Assembly: GCA_008360975.2 (NCBI GenBank) | Contig: CM039182.1 | Location: forward strand, 19,254,324-19,318,323 | Reading direction: 5' to 3' | DNA from: Lichenostomus cassidix | Taxonomy: Eukaryota; Chordata; Aves; Passeriformes; Meliphagidae | Length of the DNA: 64,000 nucleotides | In this document: piece after piece, positions 35,601-50,200 of the stretch | Position numbering within the stretch: position 1 is the stretch's first letter | How the letters are laid out: every line of letters starts with the position of its first letter | Notes under the pieces: model-generated | What the model was told of the DNA's origin: nothing | The model's database searches: none | The model's input: only the letters and a program-made list of their open reading frames with translations | Program-made: the position numbers and the translations under genes

Positions 35601-38600
35601 TTTGATGTCCTTTGTCAATTTATCTTGTTATTCAATGCAACTTTCATTTTGCAACAATGACCTACATATCCAACTTTAGAAATGTCTTAATAGCTCTTTG
35701 TAGACAGTGTACTGATTTTCCACTCTGCAGCTGTCAGGTGGATATTTCTTGCAGATATAACTTCATTAATTCCCAGTAAATTATGCTGAGCTTATCTTAG
35801 AGCAAACCTTTGCTGGTTTATGTCTTCATACCAAGGAGTAGAAAAAGACTGAAATTTTTACTTTATATCTCTTGGAGTAACAGAGGTTCAAGCTCATTTA
35901 TGTTGATATTGGAAGGAAAGGATCATCAAATGTCTCTTGAAAGCTAAAATGTTGAAACTAAGGACATTTCTACTGTAACATTTCCTTGGTCTGGATGTCC
36001 CTGACACAGCAAAATATGCTGTGTCAAGTAAAATTGCCATGCAAAAGCAATTTGTGTACTTTGTATCTGGCTGATAAGGGGGAGAGGGGGGAAAGGGAGG
36101 CAGGAAGGCAGAATTCAGATGAATTTAAACTACTCAACCTCCTTTTACTCATTTATTCATTCTCTCAGTCTTTCTATGTTTGAGGATTTTTTGCCAGAAG
36201 TTAAATCATTCCATGCTGGTTTCTCCACATCAGCCCCACACTACACCTCCTCACCTTTACTCATAGCAGCATTTTCATGAAAATCTTTCTGTTTGCATGA
36301 AAAGTAAACAAAAAATGAAGTAAAGCTGTTGTGGGAGAATGATGACACTTCCATCTCTCAAAGCATGCAGCCATGCCAAGTTCCATGAGCATGGAAGTCT
36401 CTTTACCTTCAGGCTGGAGTTTCTCCAGAAGATCCCTTCCAGGAGGACTTCTAGTGCCATGAACACACCAACCATCTTTTTTACAGCACACAAATTAACA
36501 ATTTGTATTCAGGATGTTAGTTTGAAGAAACTCTTGTCTGGATTTTTATTTTGTATGTTGAGTTGTTTTTTCACAAGCCATGTTTTGAAAGCACTTTTGG
36601 CAAATAGCACTAAATACTCATCAGCATATTAGAGTAAAAACCACTCAGACACTGGAAACCACAGTTTTTCACCAAAGTTTGATATGTGTCTGTTAAGACT
36701 GCAAAATTCTGAAGTTTGCAACAACTGTTGAGACTGCAAGAGCTAGAGGGAGGGTATGAAAGAGGGATTGGCTCCACAGGCAGAAAAAAATCAAAGCTAC
36801 TGAACTTCCAACAAATTTATCAGCAGAACAACATAGATAGTAGAATATAGATTTTTTTTCCATATGCGTGGAAGAACAGACTAAATAAAAAGGAAAATAT
36901 TCTTGATCTATTTTGGATAGGTATATGTTGTTGCTTATCTGAATAAAAACTTTGTTTGAGACCTAAGTGAAGAAAAAAAAAAGCAATGTATAAAACTGAA
37001 AGAGATACTGGAATGAGAATGAGCATTTTCCTAAACTGGTTTTCATAGGCTCTAAGATAGATTTGTTCTGTTTTAAAAAGCCTTTATTTACAGTTCCCAA
37101 GATTAGCCTGTAAGCAATCAATCAAGTAACCCTCTATCACTCTGACAAAAAAAGATTTTGGAATAGTAATCCTTTGAATAAGGAGATATCAGTATTTGGA
37201 AGCATGCAGAGTTATAATAAAAATTTCCACTTGACTTAGTACATTTTTTCTAATTCTTTGCTGACAATCCCTTTCACTGCAGAAATGGTGGTAATGTCTT
37301 GACTTCTTGGGTTCAAACTAAATCTGGTGCTAAATGATGTTTCCTCAAAAATTCCACAAAACAAATCTACTACAGCCTAATCTTTTGCCCAGTTTTTGGA
37401 GCTGTATTTACAGACAGAAGCAACTGTGCACATTTCTAACTGCATGCTCCTTTAGATCATATCATTGCTTTGTTTTATAGCCTGGCAGTTAATATATGGA
37501 TTTTTCAGCTGAGGTTATGGAAGATTGCTGGCACATCATGTGCACATGCACACTGCCTCTCTATGCGTGCATTTTAGGATCATCTTTCCCCCTGAGGACT
37601 ATGGGCAGAGCAAGAGTTGCAGGAGCCATAATTCTAATTAGTTCTAGATGGGGATGCTTTCGTTCCTCTTCCAAGTCATACATTGAGCTTCTTCTCTTCA
37701 TTAAATTTGCTTTTGCTAGTTGACACAGGCAGGGATGTCGAGAAGCTTCAGAACAGAATCAAACTCTGTGGCTCTTCATCAAAAGCTTAAAGATTTTGGA
37801 GTTCACCAGTCTGCACTGCACATTAGTGAGTGTTCATTTCCAAGTTTAAAGGAAGCCCATTAAACAGATAATAAAAATAATATGATAGCTAAAAGATTGT
37901 ATTAACATTGCCGCTTAATATGGGGTCTTTTTTAAAAAACCAAGGAGAGGACAGTTTCTAGGTTTTATACACTATTACTGCATTCACTGAAATTAATTTT
38001 GTTTTTATAAAATATACTGGATGCAATCAGAGATTTCAATTCTCAAGACTTATAACTTGTCCCTCAGTATCTTAGAGGGAAACAGAAACTCCACATTCAG
38101 CTCTCACCTAAAACTATGCCTTTTAGTCCTACTAGTGGACATAGAAGTTTTATGAAGGAAGAAAATATATTCTTCACTTATCTCACTCTTTCACAAAACA
38201 TAACAATACAGTGTCTCATTTATAATTTGGGACTATTCTATATGAACATTTTATATATTGTAGATGAAAAAATTTTCAAATAAACATTTTTATGTATTTT
38301 TTATCAATATTATCATTCTTCATGGTATCCGAAGCAAACACATGCACAGCGGACAGAAATCATATCTGTCACTTGTGGAACTAAAAGATGCAGATGGATT
38401 GCTCTACTGCATGTTCATTTCTCCTACTGGTGCTATACCTCAAATTAAATTAGCAATCTGCACAACAGAAAAAAAAGCAGATGTGAAATCTTGCTTCCTA
38501 CTGCTTTGTAAGTTCCACAGATCATTTGTAGGAAACCTTTCCCTTTGGACAACAAAAGAAGACAAAACTAGAGTGTGAGATTTATGACAGCCTGAAAACA

Positions 38601-41600
38601 GCTTTCAAAAGCACAATCATCAAACAATTTTTACAAAGTGATGAGTATCTAGAGTTTTAATTGAAACTAATGTGAGTCCTGGGTGCCCTAAATCTTTGAA
38701 AGCCATCCAGATTGCGTCCAGCTCCTTGAAAAATTTCTTGTGTAACTTAAGGCATCAAATCCCAGCATCATTTTATACCGTGGCACAAAGTTGAAACAAT
38801 TTTCTATCAGCTTCCAGGGGTTTTTTCCCCTATACAATAGTTTAAAAAAGGACTCAGCTCTCAAGTTATGACTACTGAGATGAAAAACATAAAATTTATA
38901 TGAGGTACAACCCCAGCCAAAGGAAGCTGCTAACTTCTGCAGCAAGTAAGAGGAAAAAACAGTGATGTCTATGGTTCAGAGGTGGAATTATCTGACTTGC
39001 TCCTCTTTGGATTCCAGAAAACACTGGAACATGGAAAGCATGAAGATGTGATGTCACAGAAAAAAAAAAAAAAAAGGATGAAGGGAACAGACAAGTTTTA
39101 TGATGCTAATGCTATTTTGCTAGTTTTATCAGCTTCTCTATAATTACAAATTATGTCTTTTTAATTATTGCACTAGGTCTCGCTCAGCACTTTTAAAATT
39201 GAAATTACATGGAGTGGAAAACTGAGTAATATAGCGTTAATCTAACAACTCTTCTGATACATTACAAGATTTGCATCTGTGCTACTGAAATAAATAAGAA
39301 AACAAAATAACCACATCAGCTGCTTCCATCTTTAGATGATAATGTTGGACTGTTTATTTCTTATGGACAGGCTACATTGAAATCACACCTGAGTTTCATA
39401 AAATGGCAAGTATACCTCACATACCTCTTAGACATTCAGGTATGTCGATGAATCGCCAAGGAGAACAGCTCGAACAAAGTTGGGTGATTGATGTAAGGAA
39501 TATCTATGTTTTCCATATCAAAAATCATGAAAGATTCTGTAATACATAAATCATCAAAGAGACCAAACTACTGCAGTCTTGAATTGCTTGTTTGCCAGCA
39601 ACATAGAAAAAGAGCGGCAGCAAAGGTAAATATGCAGTAAAAGAAACAAGCAAAAAAACCACCAACCTGTATGTGTTATGGAAAAAAGTTAAAATTTCAT
39701 GTAAAATAACACAAGTGAATGAAAATTCCATTTGCATACTGAAGCTGATCTAAATGAGGCTACTGGAAGATCATACCAGGGATTTTTTTCTCTGTTATTC
39801 CATTTACCATTACTTAATCCACTTCAGTCAATGCTCTCTCAGAAAATTAGAGTTTTAAAATGTAGCTTGAGCATTTGCCCTTAGAGAAGGATTATACAAA
39901 TCTCACCAGAACCAACCTACTAGGGCTGGAAGAGTTACTCCTATTTGTGGCAGAAAAAGCCTTGTGAACATGAATGATTCCTAGCAAGACTAGAATTCAG
40001 TCAGTGGTGGTGGAGGGGAATAGTGGCAAGCAGCAGCTCTCTGTAGGAGCCCCATTCCCATCAGGACCAGAGCACAGTAAACAGCAGAGCTTCCAGCCAT
40101 TGCTCTCAAAACTACAGCACATCACTGCTGGTGAGATGGTGAGAAAGGGAGGTGATGAACTTTTGGCATTATATACCTTATAGTCCATCTTGAAAGATTC
40201 AGTTAATTTACATCAAGCACACACCGAAATGGGCCAAGTTACCAGCTAAAGGATTGTCACTGAATGTCAATCACACCATGTGCAGTTTGTGGCCTTTCTT
40301 CTCATATAGAAATGACTGTCTGAAGAGAAAATTACAAATTTGTGTTAGCTCCTCTAGTGTGGCTTCTGACCCACTCTTTTGCCTTCAGAGGCTGGGAGTA
40401 GGAAAGCAGAAGAGAAAGCCTCAAAGAGCCAAGGATCTGCACATCTAGGGAGCTTCAGCTGCTACCCATGGGGCCCCAGACAGCTGTTTGTTCCTATGGT
40501 CACTTCTCCATGTCTGCTGCAATTCCTAGTTGAAATATATCTTTTGATAGCTGAGATCTGCCTTAGTGGACCCTGAACATTACAGTTTTTCTCTGTGGGT
40601 GGCAAAGGTGGGCAGCCAGAGCACACTGTGGGATGCAGCTCACCATGAGCCCCAGTGAGAGAGCTGGGAGGTGTCAGTCTTCAGGAAGGTGCTTTGCAAA
40701 GCCAGCACATTTATTCTGCAAACGAGAAACAGACCCAAAATCATGGCATCCTCTGCAGCAACAGTAAAACATGCAGGTCTAGGAGAGTGAGGAGTTGAGC
40801 AAGCTTTTGCTGGGAGCAGCCAGTGTGAGGAGCCAGACTTCCTGCTGACTTTCCTCCAGAGCCCATGAAGTCACCAAAGCTAACAGATGAACTGCACTAG
40901 AGACTCAGCTCTATCATTGCTATTACATATTGTTCTGCTCTGCATTTTAGTCTATAAGGAATGAATGAAGACATTTTCAGCTACCCATTTTTGCTTAAAA
41001 CTAACCATAAAACGAATAGAACGAATAAACTATTCCAATATAAAGCAATATCACCCCTGTCTAACTTCACTTCCTAGTCTCCTATGTTGCCTAACTAGTT
41101 AAGCACTTGTTAAGCACTAACTACTTAAGCACAGAAGTAAGTAATTTGAAGTGTGGCTTGCCCCATTCACTCTCACATTTCAAATACACAAGCTTTGTCT
41201 CCAGTAACTGAAGGGTATGTGAGAATATGTGAAATCCAGAGTTAATACTCCATCTCGTGGCAGATCATTATGCTCCCTGCAGGCAAAAATACACTTGCAA
41301 AATCAGGACTGTATAAGTCCCTTAAGGCTATTGTATAATTCTGTTAAGACTGAAAATATAAAAATAGACACCTTTCCCCAGCATTAGAGTAGAAATATCT
41401 GCACATATATATGTAGAAGGTTAGTAGGAATTAATTACAGTTTGAAATCTCCAATTTGCAGTAAAACTTCTCTCTACTGAAAAAAAACCAAACCCCCCAA
41501 ACCACCACCACCAACAAAAACAACAACAAAGATAAAAAACCAAATCCCATAACAAACAAAAAATAATAAGCAAAGTAAAAATAAAATAGAATTTCTGGAA

Positions 41601-42525
41601 TAGAAAACCTCAGCACATTGTTTTCTGATATAAATTCTTCACAGATTCCATAAAAAATATAGCAAAATAGGATAACAGGATGAGTTAGTTTGACTTCTTG
41701 TGTGTTATACATCTGTAAGTATTGATCAAATATTCTAATACATACACAAAATATTGTAGTCTTCCAAATTAAACTCTATGCTCCAAGAAAAGAACTTGTG
41801 CTGCCACCTTAATTCTCCAGAGATACACTTATCTATGTAAACCCTGATCCACACATAAATAAAATCAATCATCAAACCATTCTCTGGTTCATTTGCAAAA
41901 CCTGCACTGTCAAGCAGCTAGAAGCCCTTGAAATTAGTTGGATCATGTCAATATCAAATTATAATACTGAATCAAGTCAAGTAAAGAGAAAGTCAAAGAA
42001 CCCAGAAAACCTAACAGCAGTTCAGTTGAATATTGGGAACATAGCACCAATTATTCTTTTATTGACGACCATATGAGCAGACAGTGACAGTTCTGAAAAC
42101 TCCTGGAAAAAAATCAACTTAAAAATACTGTCCTGAAAATAGTTCATATATGGAGGTTTTACTCTTAAGGGCTCCAAGAGATAATATTTTTTCTGGGTCC
42201 ATGTTGGTCTCAGTTCCATAAGAAATCATTATTTTCCTTCAAGAACTTTTGTTGCATCTCCACAAAGTTCTTTAGGAGATATCACAGGTAGTAAACAACA
42301 AACATAATTTATCTTATACTCCACAATATCCATTGTGGGAACACATTAGGATACATCTATATTATTGGAGCCTCATCTGCTTCATCAGGCTGGAGCATGT
42401 TTTCAGGTTCTCTGCAGTGTGATCCATCCATATCCTGACTGGTATCAGGGTAAAATTAACAAACACTAGTCCCTCCTCCAAACACTTCTTTCCATGGAAA
42501 GAAGTTATGATCTTGCAGATTAGAT
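32617..42525. other. Unannotated AT-rich noncoding sequence
   Basis: Nearly 10 kb without a supportable gene or clearly recognised mobile element. Notable points are a purine-rich patch at 36080-36105, an A16 run at 39060-39075, three close copies of TTAAGCAC at 41099-41132, and an A/C-rich low-complexity stretch at 41480-41590. A 104-codon frame at 38264-38578 (plus) and a 113-codon frame at 34492-34833 (minus) are unrecognised and probably chance. The part 39980-40870 is less AT-rich than its surroundings but matches nothing I know. Confidence 0.5.
41480..41590. repeat. A/C-rich low-complexity stretch
   Basis: Runs of A interspersed with CCAAACC, CCACCACCACC and AACAACAACAA words. This is low-complexity sequence. 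It produces a 93-codon minus-strand frame rich in F, L and V (41431-41712), which is an artefact of composition. Confidence 0.75.
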
Positions 42526-42611
42526 GGAATCACAGAACTGATCAGGTTGGAAGGGACTGCAGTGGGTCATCTGTTCCAACATCCCTGCTCAAGCTTCTGC
42601 ACACTGGGAAA
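42526..42611 (-). mobile_element. CR1 LINE 3' end scrap
   Basis: On the plus strand, 'GGAATCACAGAACTGATCAGG', 'TTGGAAGGGACTGCAG', 'CATCTGTTCCAACATCCC' and 'TGCTCAAGC' reproduce the reverse complement of the avian CR1 3' terminus (the 'AATCACAGAATGGTTTGGGTTGGAAGGGACC' pattern). Only about 85 bp are recognisable. The sequence after 42611 may be a more diverged continuation up to about 42675. Orientation is minus, heavily 5'-truncated and non-coding. Confidence 0.85.
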
Positions 42612-45600
42612 AGTGAGTTTGTTGGCAGCCTAAATGCTTGAAAGCCTTCTGCCTCTGCTTCTGAGCACAGCTACAGCATTTATTGGAGAAAACATCCACA
42701 TTTCAAAGGGAGGAATCCATTATTAAATACCCACACCATAACAAGTAATGCAAAAGAAACAATCACACTATTGATGCCACCAGTTAACTTCTCACAGCCC
42801 AGATTCATTTCAGAATAATACCAAATAGAGAAATGTATAGAAAGTCTGGACATCCATTTTCCTGAACAACACTGTCAGACTCAGATCTCATGAGACACAG
42901 GGTATGGCACAGCACTCACAGATCACCTCTCCCTTACCCATGGTGGAGCACAAAACCAGAATTCACCACCACTGCTTGTAGCAGACAGTCAGTTACATGC
43001 TTTAGAGGTAAAAAGTAATGGTGAATAATCATTGCAAACTGAATCCAAGCCTGTCTATTTAGACTCTCATTTTCAAGATCTTCTATAAGGAAAGTACTAA
43101 GCATACAGAAACTCACATGAAAGTCATAAAAATGTCTTTTAAATATCTTTCAAAATATTTTAAAGTTGAGGGACAGCATATCCCAGCCCAACCCCACCCC
43201 AAGCCTTGTTGTTTAACTTTTGATAGAAGAAAGAATCAAATGGTTAATAAGCAATTACTTATCTCAAAGTCATTGTTACCTCTTAGTAAATGCCTTTATC
43301 TCAGCTGAAAGACTTAACAAAACCTATGAAAAAAAACCAAAAACCAAGAAGACAAATAACCAACAGAACTTTAAAATCCGTGGTGTCCAAGAAAATCGGG
43401 GCTCTGCCTATGTAAAAGATTCCTGAGATGGAGTGGGGTGGGAGAAGCTAATTTAGAATTAGGGAAAAAAAGCATTTCTAGATCTCAAGGAAGAATGTTT
43501 ACCTTAATAGGTTTTAAAATAATCAGGATCAGACTGTAAAGGCAAATATTATTAAACAGAGAATTAAATATGACTTTTTCTGATAAAATCTGTTTAAAGA
43601 TAACCATAGAAATATTTCCAGTAATGTAAGCAATCCATCATCACGATTTTATCTGCTATGATCTTGCTTCTACAGACAACACATTTTTTAACTTAACTGA
43701 AACAAAATTAAAACAGCTTCAAATTACATTCTGATTAACTGAATGCCCCTTCCTGTGTTAATTAGATAAAATGTTATTCCCTTCATGCTCCCTTACTCAA
43801 CAGCTGATGTTTACAGCCCTGAAGCATGTCATGTGTCAGTGTAGGTGCAGCAATTCCTCTATTCATAATCTGCAAGGTCATCAGGGTGAAAAAGGTGCCA
43901 TAAACATTAAATTACTATGGATACATATTTTTCGTTTGGATAAGTTAGAGTCTCTGGACTTCATAAAGTTCTTCTCTATCTCTGCTGACAGCTCCCCACC
44001 AACACCTGCATGCCAGAGACATCACACTGCTCAAAGTGTGGCCACATCACCCTTCTGTGGCATTACCTGGAGACTTCCCACTGGAGACAACACGTGTAAC
44101 AATGTGTGTAACAAAGGACAACAAAAAACAGCATAGAACATGATTATCTAGAGGTGCCAGCAGGAACTAATTTTCCTTTCACTTTGTGGAATAACGTAAC
44201 ACTTAAAAGGAAATAAAAACCCAGTGTTTTCATGATCCTTCCATATGATGGATCAGCTACTGTGGATGTGAAAATGTGATGCTCAGGACCTTTGGCTGGT
44301 GGATGTATTAATGGGAAATGCTAATCTGTCTACATGAGTGTTGTATCACCTCTGTAAAGGTAATACAAGATACATTTCTACTGGACATTCTTCCTTAAAA
44401 TATTCTAGGATTTCTCAAAAATCCAGAGAGAAAAGGGGTTCCAAGGTAGGGCCTCATTGATAGCTGCCCTTACCCAAAAAAAATAGTTCCAGTACACTAA
44501 TTGACTACATATATTTGCAGTCTAGTTGTACAAACCATTTAAATTTAAAATATTTAAATTTTGATTTTATACAGTATTTATTATTGAAATAATAGAAAGA
44601 GAAGGAAGCTTAGCTTATTATCTGAAGCAGTAATGAACTTTTCCCTGGTGATACCATATCCCATTTCTGCTGATGCTTTAGCATAGCCATTGATGAATTG
44701 GAGAACAATCAGAAAAGAGTTGCAAAAACTAGTCTAGATTTCGGAAAAAAAAATAGATTGGGACCTTTTTAAAAAGTCAATTTAATGTGATTTAAGAAAG
44801 GTTAAAATCAAGAGTAAGCTATCTAATTAGGAGATGTTTGACAGCAGAAAGCTTTCTGTGCTAGTCAAATTCCTCCCCCCTAAAAAAAAATCAACAGAGA
44901 AGACAAGCATGTCAGCACTTCCTCAGTCATTTTTGTGAACAAATATTATTAAAAATAGGAAAGAGGTAGGGAAGGGAATGCAGTGCAAGTTTGAGTAGAG
45001 AGTGATAGATGAAAGATGGATTATTTATTTTAATATGCTAATATAGAATTATTAATGACTATTAATTTGACACTAAACTTCTGCTTCTCTTATTTTAATA
45101 ATTGTGGTATTTGAACCAAGATAGAATAACATCTTTTATCATCTCCAGTATTCACAAGTCTTCATCCTTTCTTAAACTTCAGTTAAATCACCAGTCTGAC
45201 CTACTTTCTTTTAAAACAGTTGTACAGGATATGCCACATAACCCAGGACATGGGAAATTTTATCCCATTTTCTCTGTGACCTTCCTGCAGCTTCTTTTTC
45301 CAGTCAGCTTTTCTTTCTCCTTCTTATTCAAAAACTGTCTGTACTTTTTCCGCCTTCTTGGTTTCTTCAGCCCAGTATGGGGCCTGAAGCTCATTCCAGC
45401 TCTGTTGCTGGGGAGAGCTGTGACTGAGGAGCGTCAAAGACACTCAGGGCTCTAGAAAAGGAAGGGAGCAGGCACTGTGTTCAAGAGAGTAAAGTCCAAC
45501 AAGTCAAACATTGCTGGTCAACATCTGCTTCTTATATCTTGTTTCATGGAAATTTTAAGAAGCTGAGTGGAAATGCTCTGGAAAGCAGGATAACTTTAAC

Positions 45601-47188
45601 AGACCTGAAGGCTGTGGAAGATGGAAGAATATAGGAGGCAAAGGCCACTTAATATTTGCTCAGGTCTCTGTCTCCTTCACAGGTATCTGCTACGCTTCCT
45701 CATGACAAAGTGGAGAAATTGGGAGAAATTTTTGGTCCAGTTCCATTCAGACAATTTTAGGTAGGATCAAGGAAAATACAAAGTAAAGAAGGGGAGTAAA
45801 ATTTTTAAAAATTGCACAGATACTTCTGCAACAGCCTGACTTACACGTTTTTCATCAGTTTCTTTGACGATCTTTTTTCTTGCATCCATAATGCTAAATG
45901 AGTCCCATACCAGCTAACTAATCTATCCCATTTTTGGTTCTGAATGCTTTAATGAGCAATCCCTTCAGAGAACTGTGCAGCCCATGGCTGGAGAAAAGCA
46001 GCTATAGTTGTCTTCAGAGGGAACTAACTGATGGAGGCCAAGCTACAGCAGTTGGACTGAGCCAGCACCACACAACATCCATTATTTTCACTTGGAAAGA
46101 AAGGGAACAGAGATTCAGTACCTGCACTCCACTGAGTTGGCCATTATTTTATTTTTGTTGGATACTTTCTTTTCTCTTTAGGTTCTCATTAATGATCAAG
46201 GCAAGTTCATGCAAAATGACAGCACACACGTGAGAAGCAGCAGCACAGTTTGTCATGAGGCAAAGCAGTACTTTTGTGCTCCTGTAGTTGTGTAGCTATA
46301 CCAAGGAGAAAACATGAGTTGTTCCTAATCAGTTCCTCATCAGTTCCTAATTAGAAAAGCATGCCTCTGTGCAGTTCCAAACTTCATAGTTAAATTAATG
46401 GAATACGTAAAAGTCATGGTAGAAAAGTTGGTTCTCAGAAGTAACATTCTAGCTGATACTGTGCTCACCACTATAAAAAACTCCTCTTTCACAAAACACT
46501 TCCTAACTTAACATTAGGATAATTATGATGCTACAATGCTATTTCATAAAGATAATTTTACATATAAGAAATGAAACAATTAATCACAAGCTTATACCTT
46601 ATTGTAGAAATTCTTCTGTCTTTAAAGAGCTTTTGGTCATTTATTTCAAAAGACATTTCAGAAACCATTATCCCTCATCCTTGTCAAACATAAGAGGACA
46701 TCAGTAGCCCAGGGACTGACCCTTGAAAGACTTTTTTCCCCTTATGCCTTCTTGGAATGAAAAGTAAACAAAAAAATATACAAATATAAAAAGATTTTCA
46801 CCTCTATCAACTTCCAAATTTTGTCATAAGTCTGGCAACACTTAGAGCTTATGGAATCAAGCATGAAATACAGTGAATTTAATTTAAAAAGAAAAAGAAT
46901 AAATTTCCTTTATCAAATGTGAAAAAAGTGAATCATTTGAAAAGAATCAAAGCTTTGTAGGTAAATGCAATGATATCACTTTATTAAGTACATCTTTTTT
47001 TTTTAAACCTCATGCCACTTAGTTTCCTCACGCTGATTAGTAGGTACTCATGCTTCAGGTTGGCAATACAGTTTAAAATTCAGGGCATAAATTAAAGATA
47101 TAAATGGAATTCCCACTAAGTAAGAGTGAGGAAAATAAAATCCACAGGTTTGAGGATGATTGAGTTGATTTAGAGAACAATCATAATG
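42612..47188. other. Unannotated AT-rich noncoding sequence
   Basis: About 4.6 kb with no supportable gene. The longest frames, 121 codons (43771-44136) and 117 codons (45102-45455) on the plus strand, show no known domain. Small structures: an AT palindrome with 9-bp arms and a 3-nt spacer at 44541-44561, and three imperfect 11-bp repeats of CAGTTCCTAAT type at 46320-46351. Confidence 0.5.
44541..44561. repeat. AT-only inverted repeat (9-bp arms)
   Basis: AAATTTAAA (44541-44549) and TTTAAATTT (44553-44561) are reverse complements around ATA. In such AT-rich DNA this may well be chance. Confidence 0.6.
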
Positions 47189-47230
47189 AAATAAAATAAA
47201 ATAAAATAAAATAAAATAAAATAAAATAAA
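47189..47230. repeat. (ATAAA)8 pentanucleotide microsatellite
   Basis: Eight uninterrupted ATAAA units, 42 bp including two leading A residues. It is a pure array and likely length-variable. A-rich pentamers of this kind can derive from retrotransposon tails, but no element body is recognisable upstream. Confidence 0.95.
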
Positions 47231-50200
47231 CCAAACTATTTGAATTCTTACACTAATAAACTTAAACTAAATTGTTGATCACAATAAGAGGATGTGGTTT
47301 TTCCATTTCCACCTGTATTTTTTTTTATTTTACTGACCTTTCCCACTTCTGTGTTGTAGATGGTACTCTTAAAATATCCTAGAAGAATGGAAGAAACTTC
47401 AAGAGCAGCTTCTGTTCTGCCTTTTGAAACAGACTGCTCCTCTCTTCCCTTTAAGAAAAGACAGAATCCTAACAATGTCTCCATGAAATTACTTATTAAA
47501 TATTCATACAGATTTTGGCTTTAATTAAAAAGAAGACAATCTGGGGTCTTGACCTATCCCAATTCGAGAATTACCTTTGAGATTTGTCTTGTCATTATCA
47601 CAAATCCTTTTAATTAGTAGGTGGACAATGATGTGACCAACAGTATTAAAGCAAGGAAATGTTGAAAAACGTTCCCACTAATTTGATGTAAAGCCCATGA
47701 GAAGAATTTAGCTATTTGCAAAGTAGGCACACTGTGGCAGTGCCAGAAGGAAAGACTTTACTCTTCTTCTTCATTTATAAAGCAAGAAAGCCCTCTTATA
47801 GAAACAGAAGATGGAAAAAAAAATGCTTTTATTAAAGTACACTGAATGAAGACAAAGAAATAATATCCTAAAGATTGACCTATAAAATGCTAAGTGAAGT
47901 TAGCAGAGCTGAAAACTTCATACAAGAAAATTATCCCATCACAACCAAAATCTGAAGGAAAGGAGAGCATAAATGAGCAGTAGATCCACTTATAGGGTGA
48001 GACAATAGGCTTCTCATCTAATGCAGCTTACTGTTTCCAGCAGAGCCAACACTGAATTCAGACCTTCCTGTAATAAAGGGCTTCAAAGTCAGAAACTGCA
48101 TTCCAACCTACTTTTCATATGGATAGGACATTTTAAAATCAAAAGCATTGGTATCAATTATTATCAGAAACTCCATCCAGCACATCAGGAGATACACCTG
48201 CACAGCAAAAGAAACATCCTCTTTAACTAAAGCACTTGAAGCTACCCTCTTTTTCATTTTCTAATAATTAGTTGTATTTTTGGCATCAAATAGAAACAAA
48301 GCATATATGAGGGCTGCGCAAAAATTTACGTAAGATTATAGGCAAAACCCTGTAGTACTGTGAGAGTGCAGCTCGCAATAAGTGAAGATATTAGAGGCCT
48401 GTAAACTGGTAGAAAATATTTTATTTTTGTAAGAATTGTTTAATGACAGGAACAAAGCCACCTAATTGACATTCTGTACCCAAATATTTCCCTTAGAACT
48501 CATTGGCTGCAAGCCAGTTGTCAGACAACAGATATTTATTGATTTTCTCAATATGATAAACTTCCTTTTCAAGCAAAAAGAAGATTTTTAGCAAGAAAAT
48601 GCAAAGATTTTTATCAAAACAAAACTCTTTTTTAATTTTAAAATGAAAACATTGGCATGGAAACCCACAAAATTCCTTTCGACCATTTTGAACTTCCTAC
48701 TTTATCTCTACTTCTGAAGATAGTATCCTGAGACTGTGATAATGCAAAGACCTGGTTCCAAATGGCAGACAGGCAGAACAAAATGCAAACAAGATTAGTG
48801 GCAGAATGCTACTGTTATTCTCTGAAAAAAGTTCAAACAAATAATTTATTACCTCATTATCTTGTTAGGAAAAAGCTTTTTGTCTAATAACTTCAGCACT
48901 GGAACATAAATACATCTATGCCAAAAGCTGAAAATATAAGTCTGTGTGTCTTTTTGCTGCATGCTGCTGTATGAGAATTTTTCTATGATTGTATCTCAAA
49001 TATTTACCAGTACTTCTTTTTTTTTTTTTGTAATGGACAAAAGTCTGCAATAAATTTACAAATAATCCAAGAAGTGCAGGCTGAATTGATCCACCCACTC
49101 ATTGTCTCCTAGGAAAGAATGCAAAAAATCCTAGCTGGCTGATCAAACTGGTCTCTCTATATTGCCCTTTGACATTTCCAGTATCAGTAGAGAAACTATC
49201 ATACAGAAAGGTATATTTCGTTGCATTAATTCCCATATTTTCTAAGACATAGCATATATGTCTTGTAAAACTGCTTAAGGAATGAAGAGTAAATTATTTA
49301 AAAAATTGATAAATGGAGGGAATGGAAATACTGCCCAAATGCCCATAAATTCAATGAAAATGTTTCTAAATTCTGTTAAAGTATTTAAAAAGCCTACATT
49401 CAAGAATTTTAAATCTATTAAACCTTTCAGTCAAACACCTAAAACCAGGCTTCTGGTTTGCCAGCAGCCAATGAAACATAATGCAAGGACAAGTCAAAGT
49501 GGAAGACAAAAGAGGTGGTCTCACTGCTGAATTTTCCAGTGTTCTGTAAAAAACAACAAACTGTTCAAATCAATATTTATGGCATTTTGTCCAAAGGGGT
49601 CAAAGACATAAATTTATGTGTTGAAAATAGTTTTCAGGATAAACATTAGAGCCCTTCAAAACCACAAGCTGTGGAATACATAAGTCTCTCTTTAATAAAG
49701 GCACAGTAATAAGAAATCACCACAAATTCTTGCATAATATTTGTTGTATAGAGAATAACTGCAAGTTTTCCATGATGCAATATATTATCATCAGTATGAC
49801 TGACTGTAAGTCTGAAAACACTGAAACTGTCAACAAGGGGTAAAAAAGTATTCTTGTGTGCACCTGAAACTTAGAACCCCTAGGTGGTAGAGTATTTCAC
49901 AAGACTCTAAATAGAAACTGATACCAGCCCCAGAGCAGAGGGCAGAAAAAACACAAAGCAGAGCTGACCAAATAATACTTTGGTGCCTTGGAGTATCGTG
50001 TGAATTACAGCAAGCAGAATTTGGCATTCCATTTAGAAAGAGCAATAGAAAGCTCATGCTTGTACTTGAGAAAATCTACTAGAGAAAAATCTTTAAAAGA
50101 AAATGAAGTAAAAGCAAATAAGAAGTACCTATCTACAAAGAAAATGTATGAAAAGGAAAACATGGATGCACATACTGTGATCAGACTGCAATCTAAGTTC

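Noticed and set aside
38264..38578. 104-codon plus-strand frame with a hydrophobic N-terminus
   Set aside because: It resembles no family I know. A frame of this length is expected by chance in 64 kb, and no exon-like borders are visible.
43771..44136. 121-codon plus-strand frame, the longest in the window near here
   Set aside because: No domain or repeat signature. Cysteine-rich stretches are scattered without a recognisable pattern.
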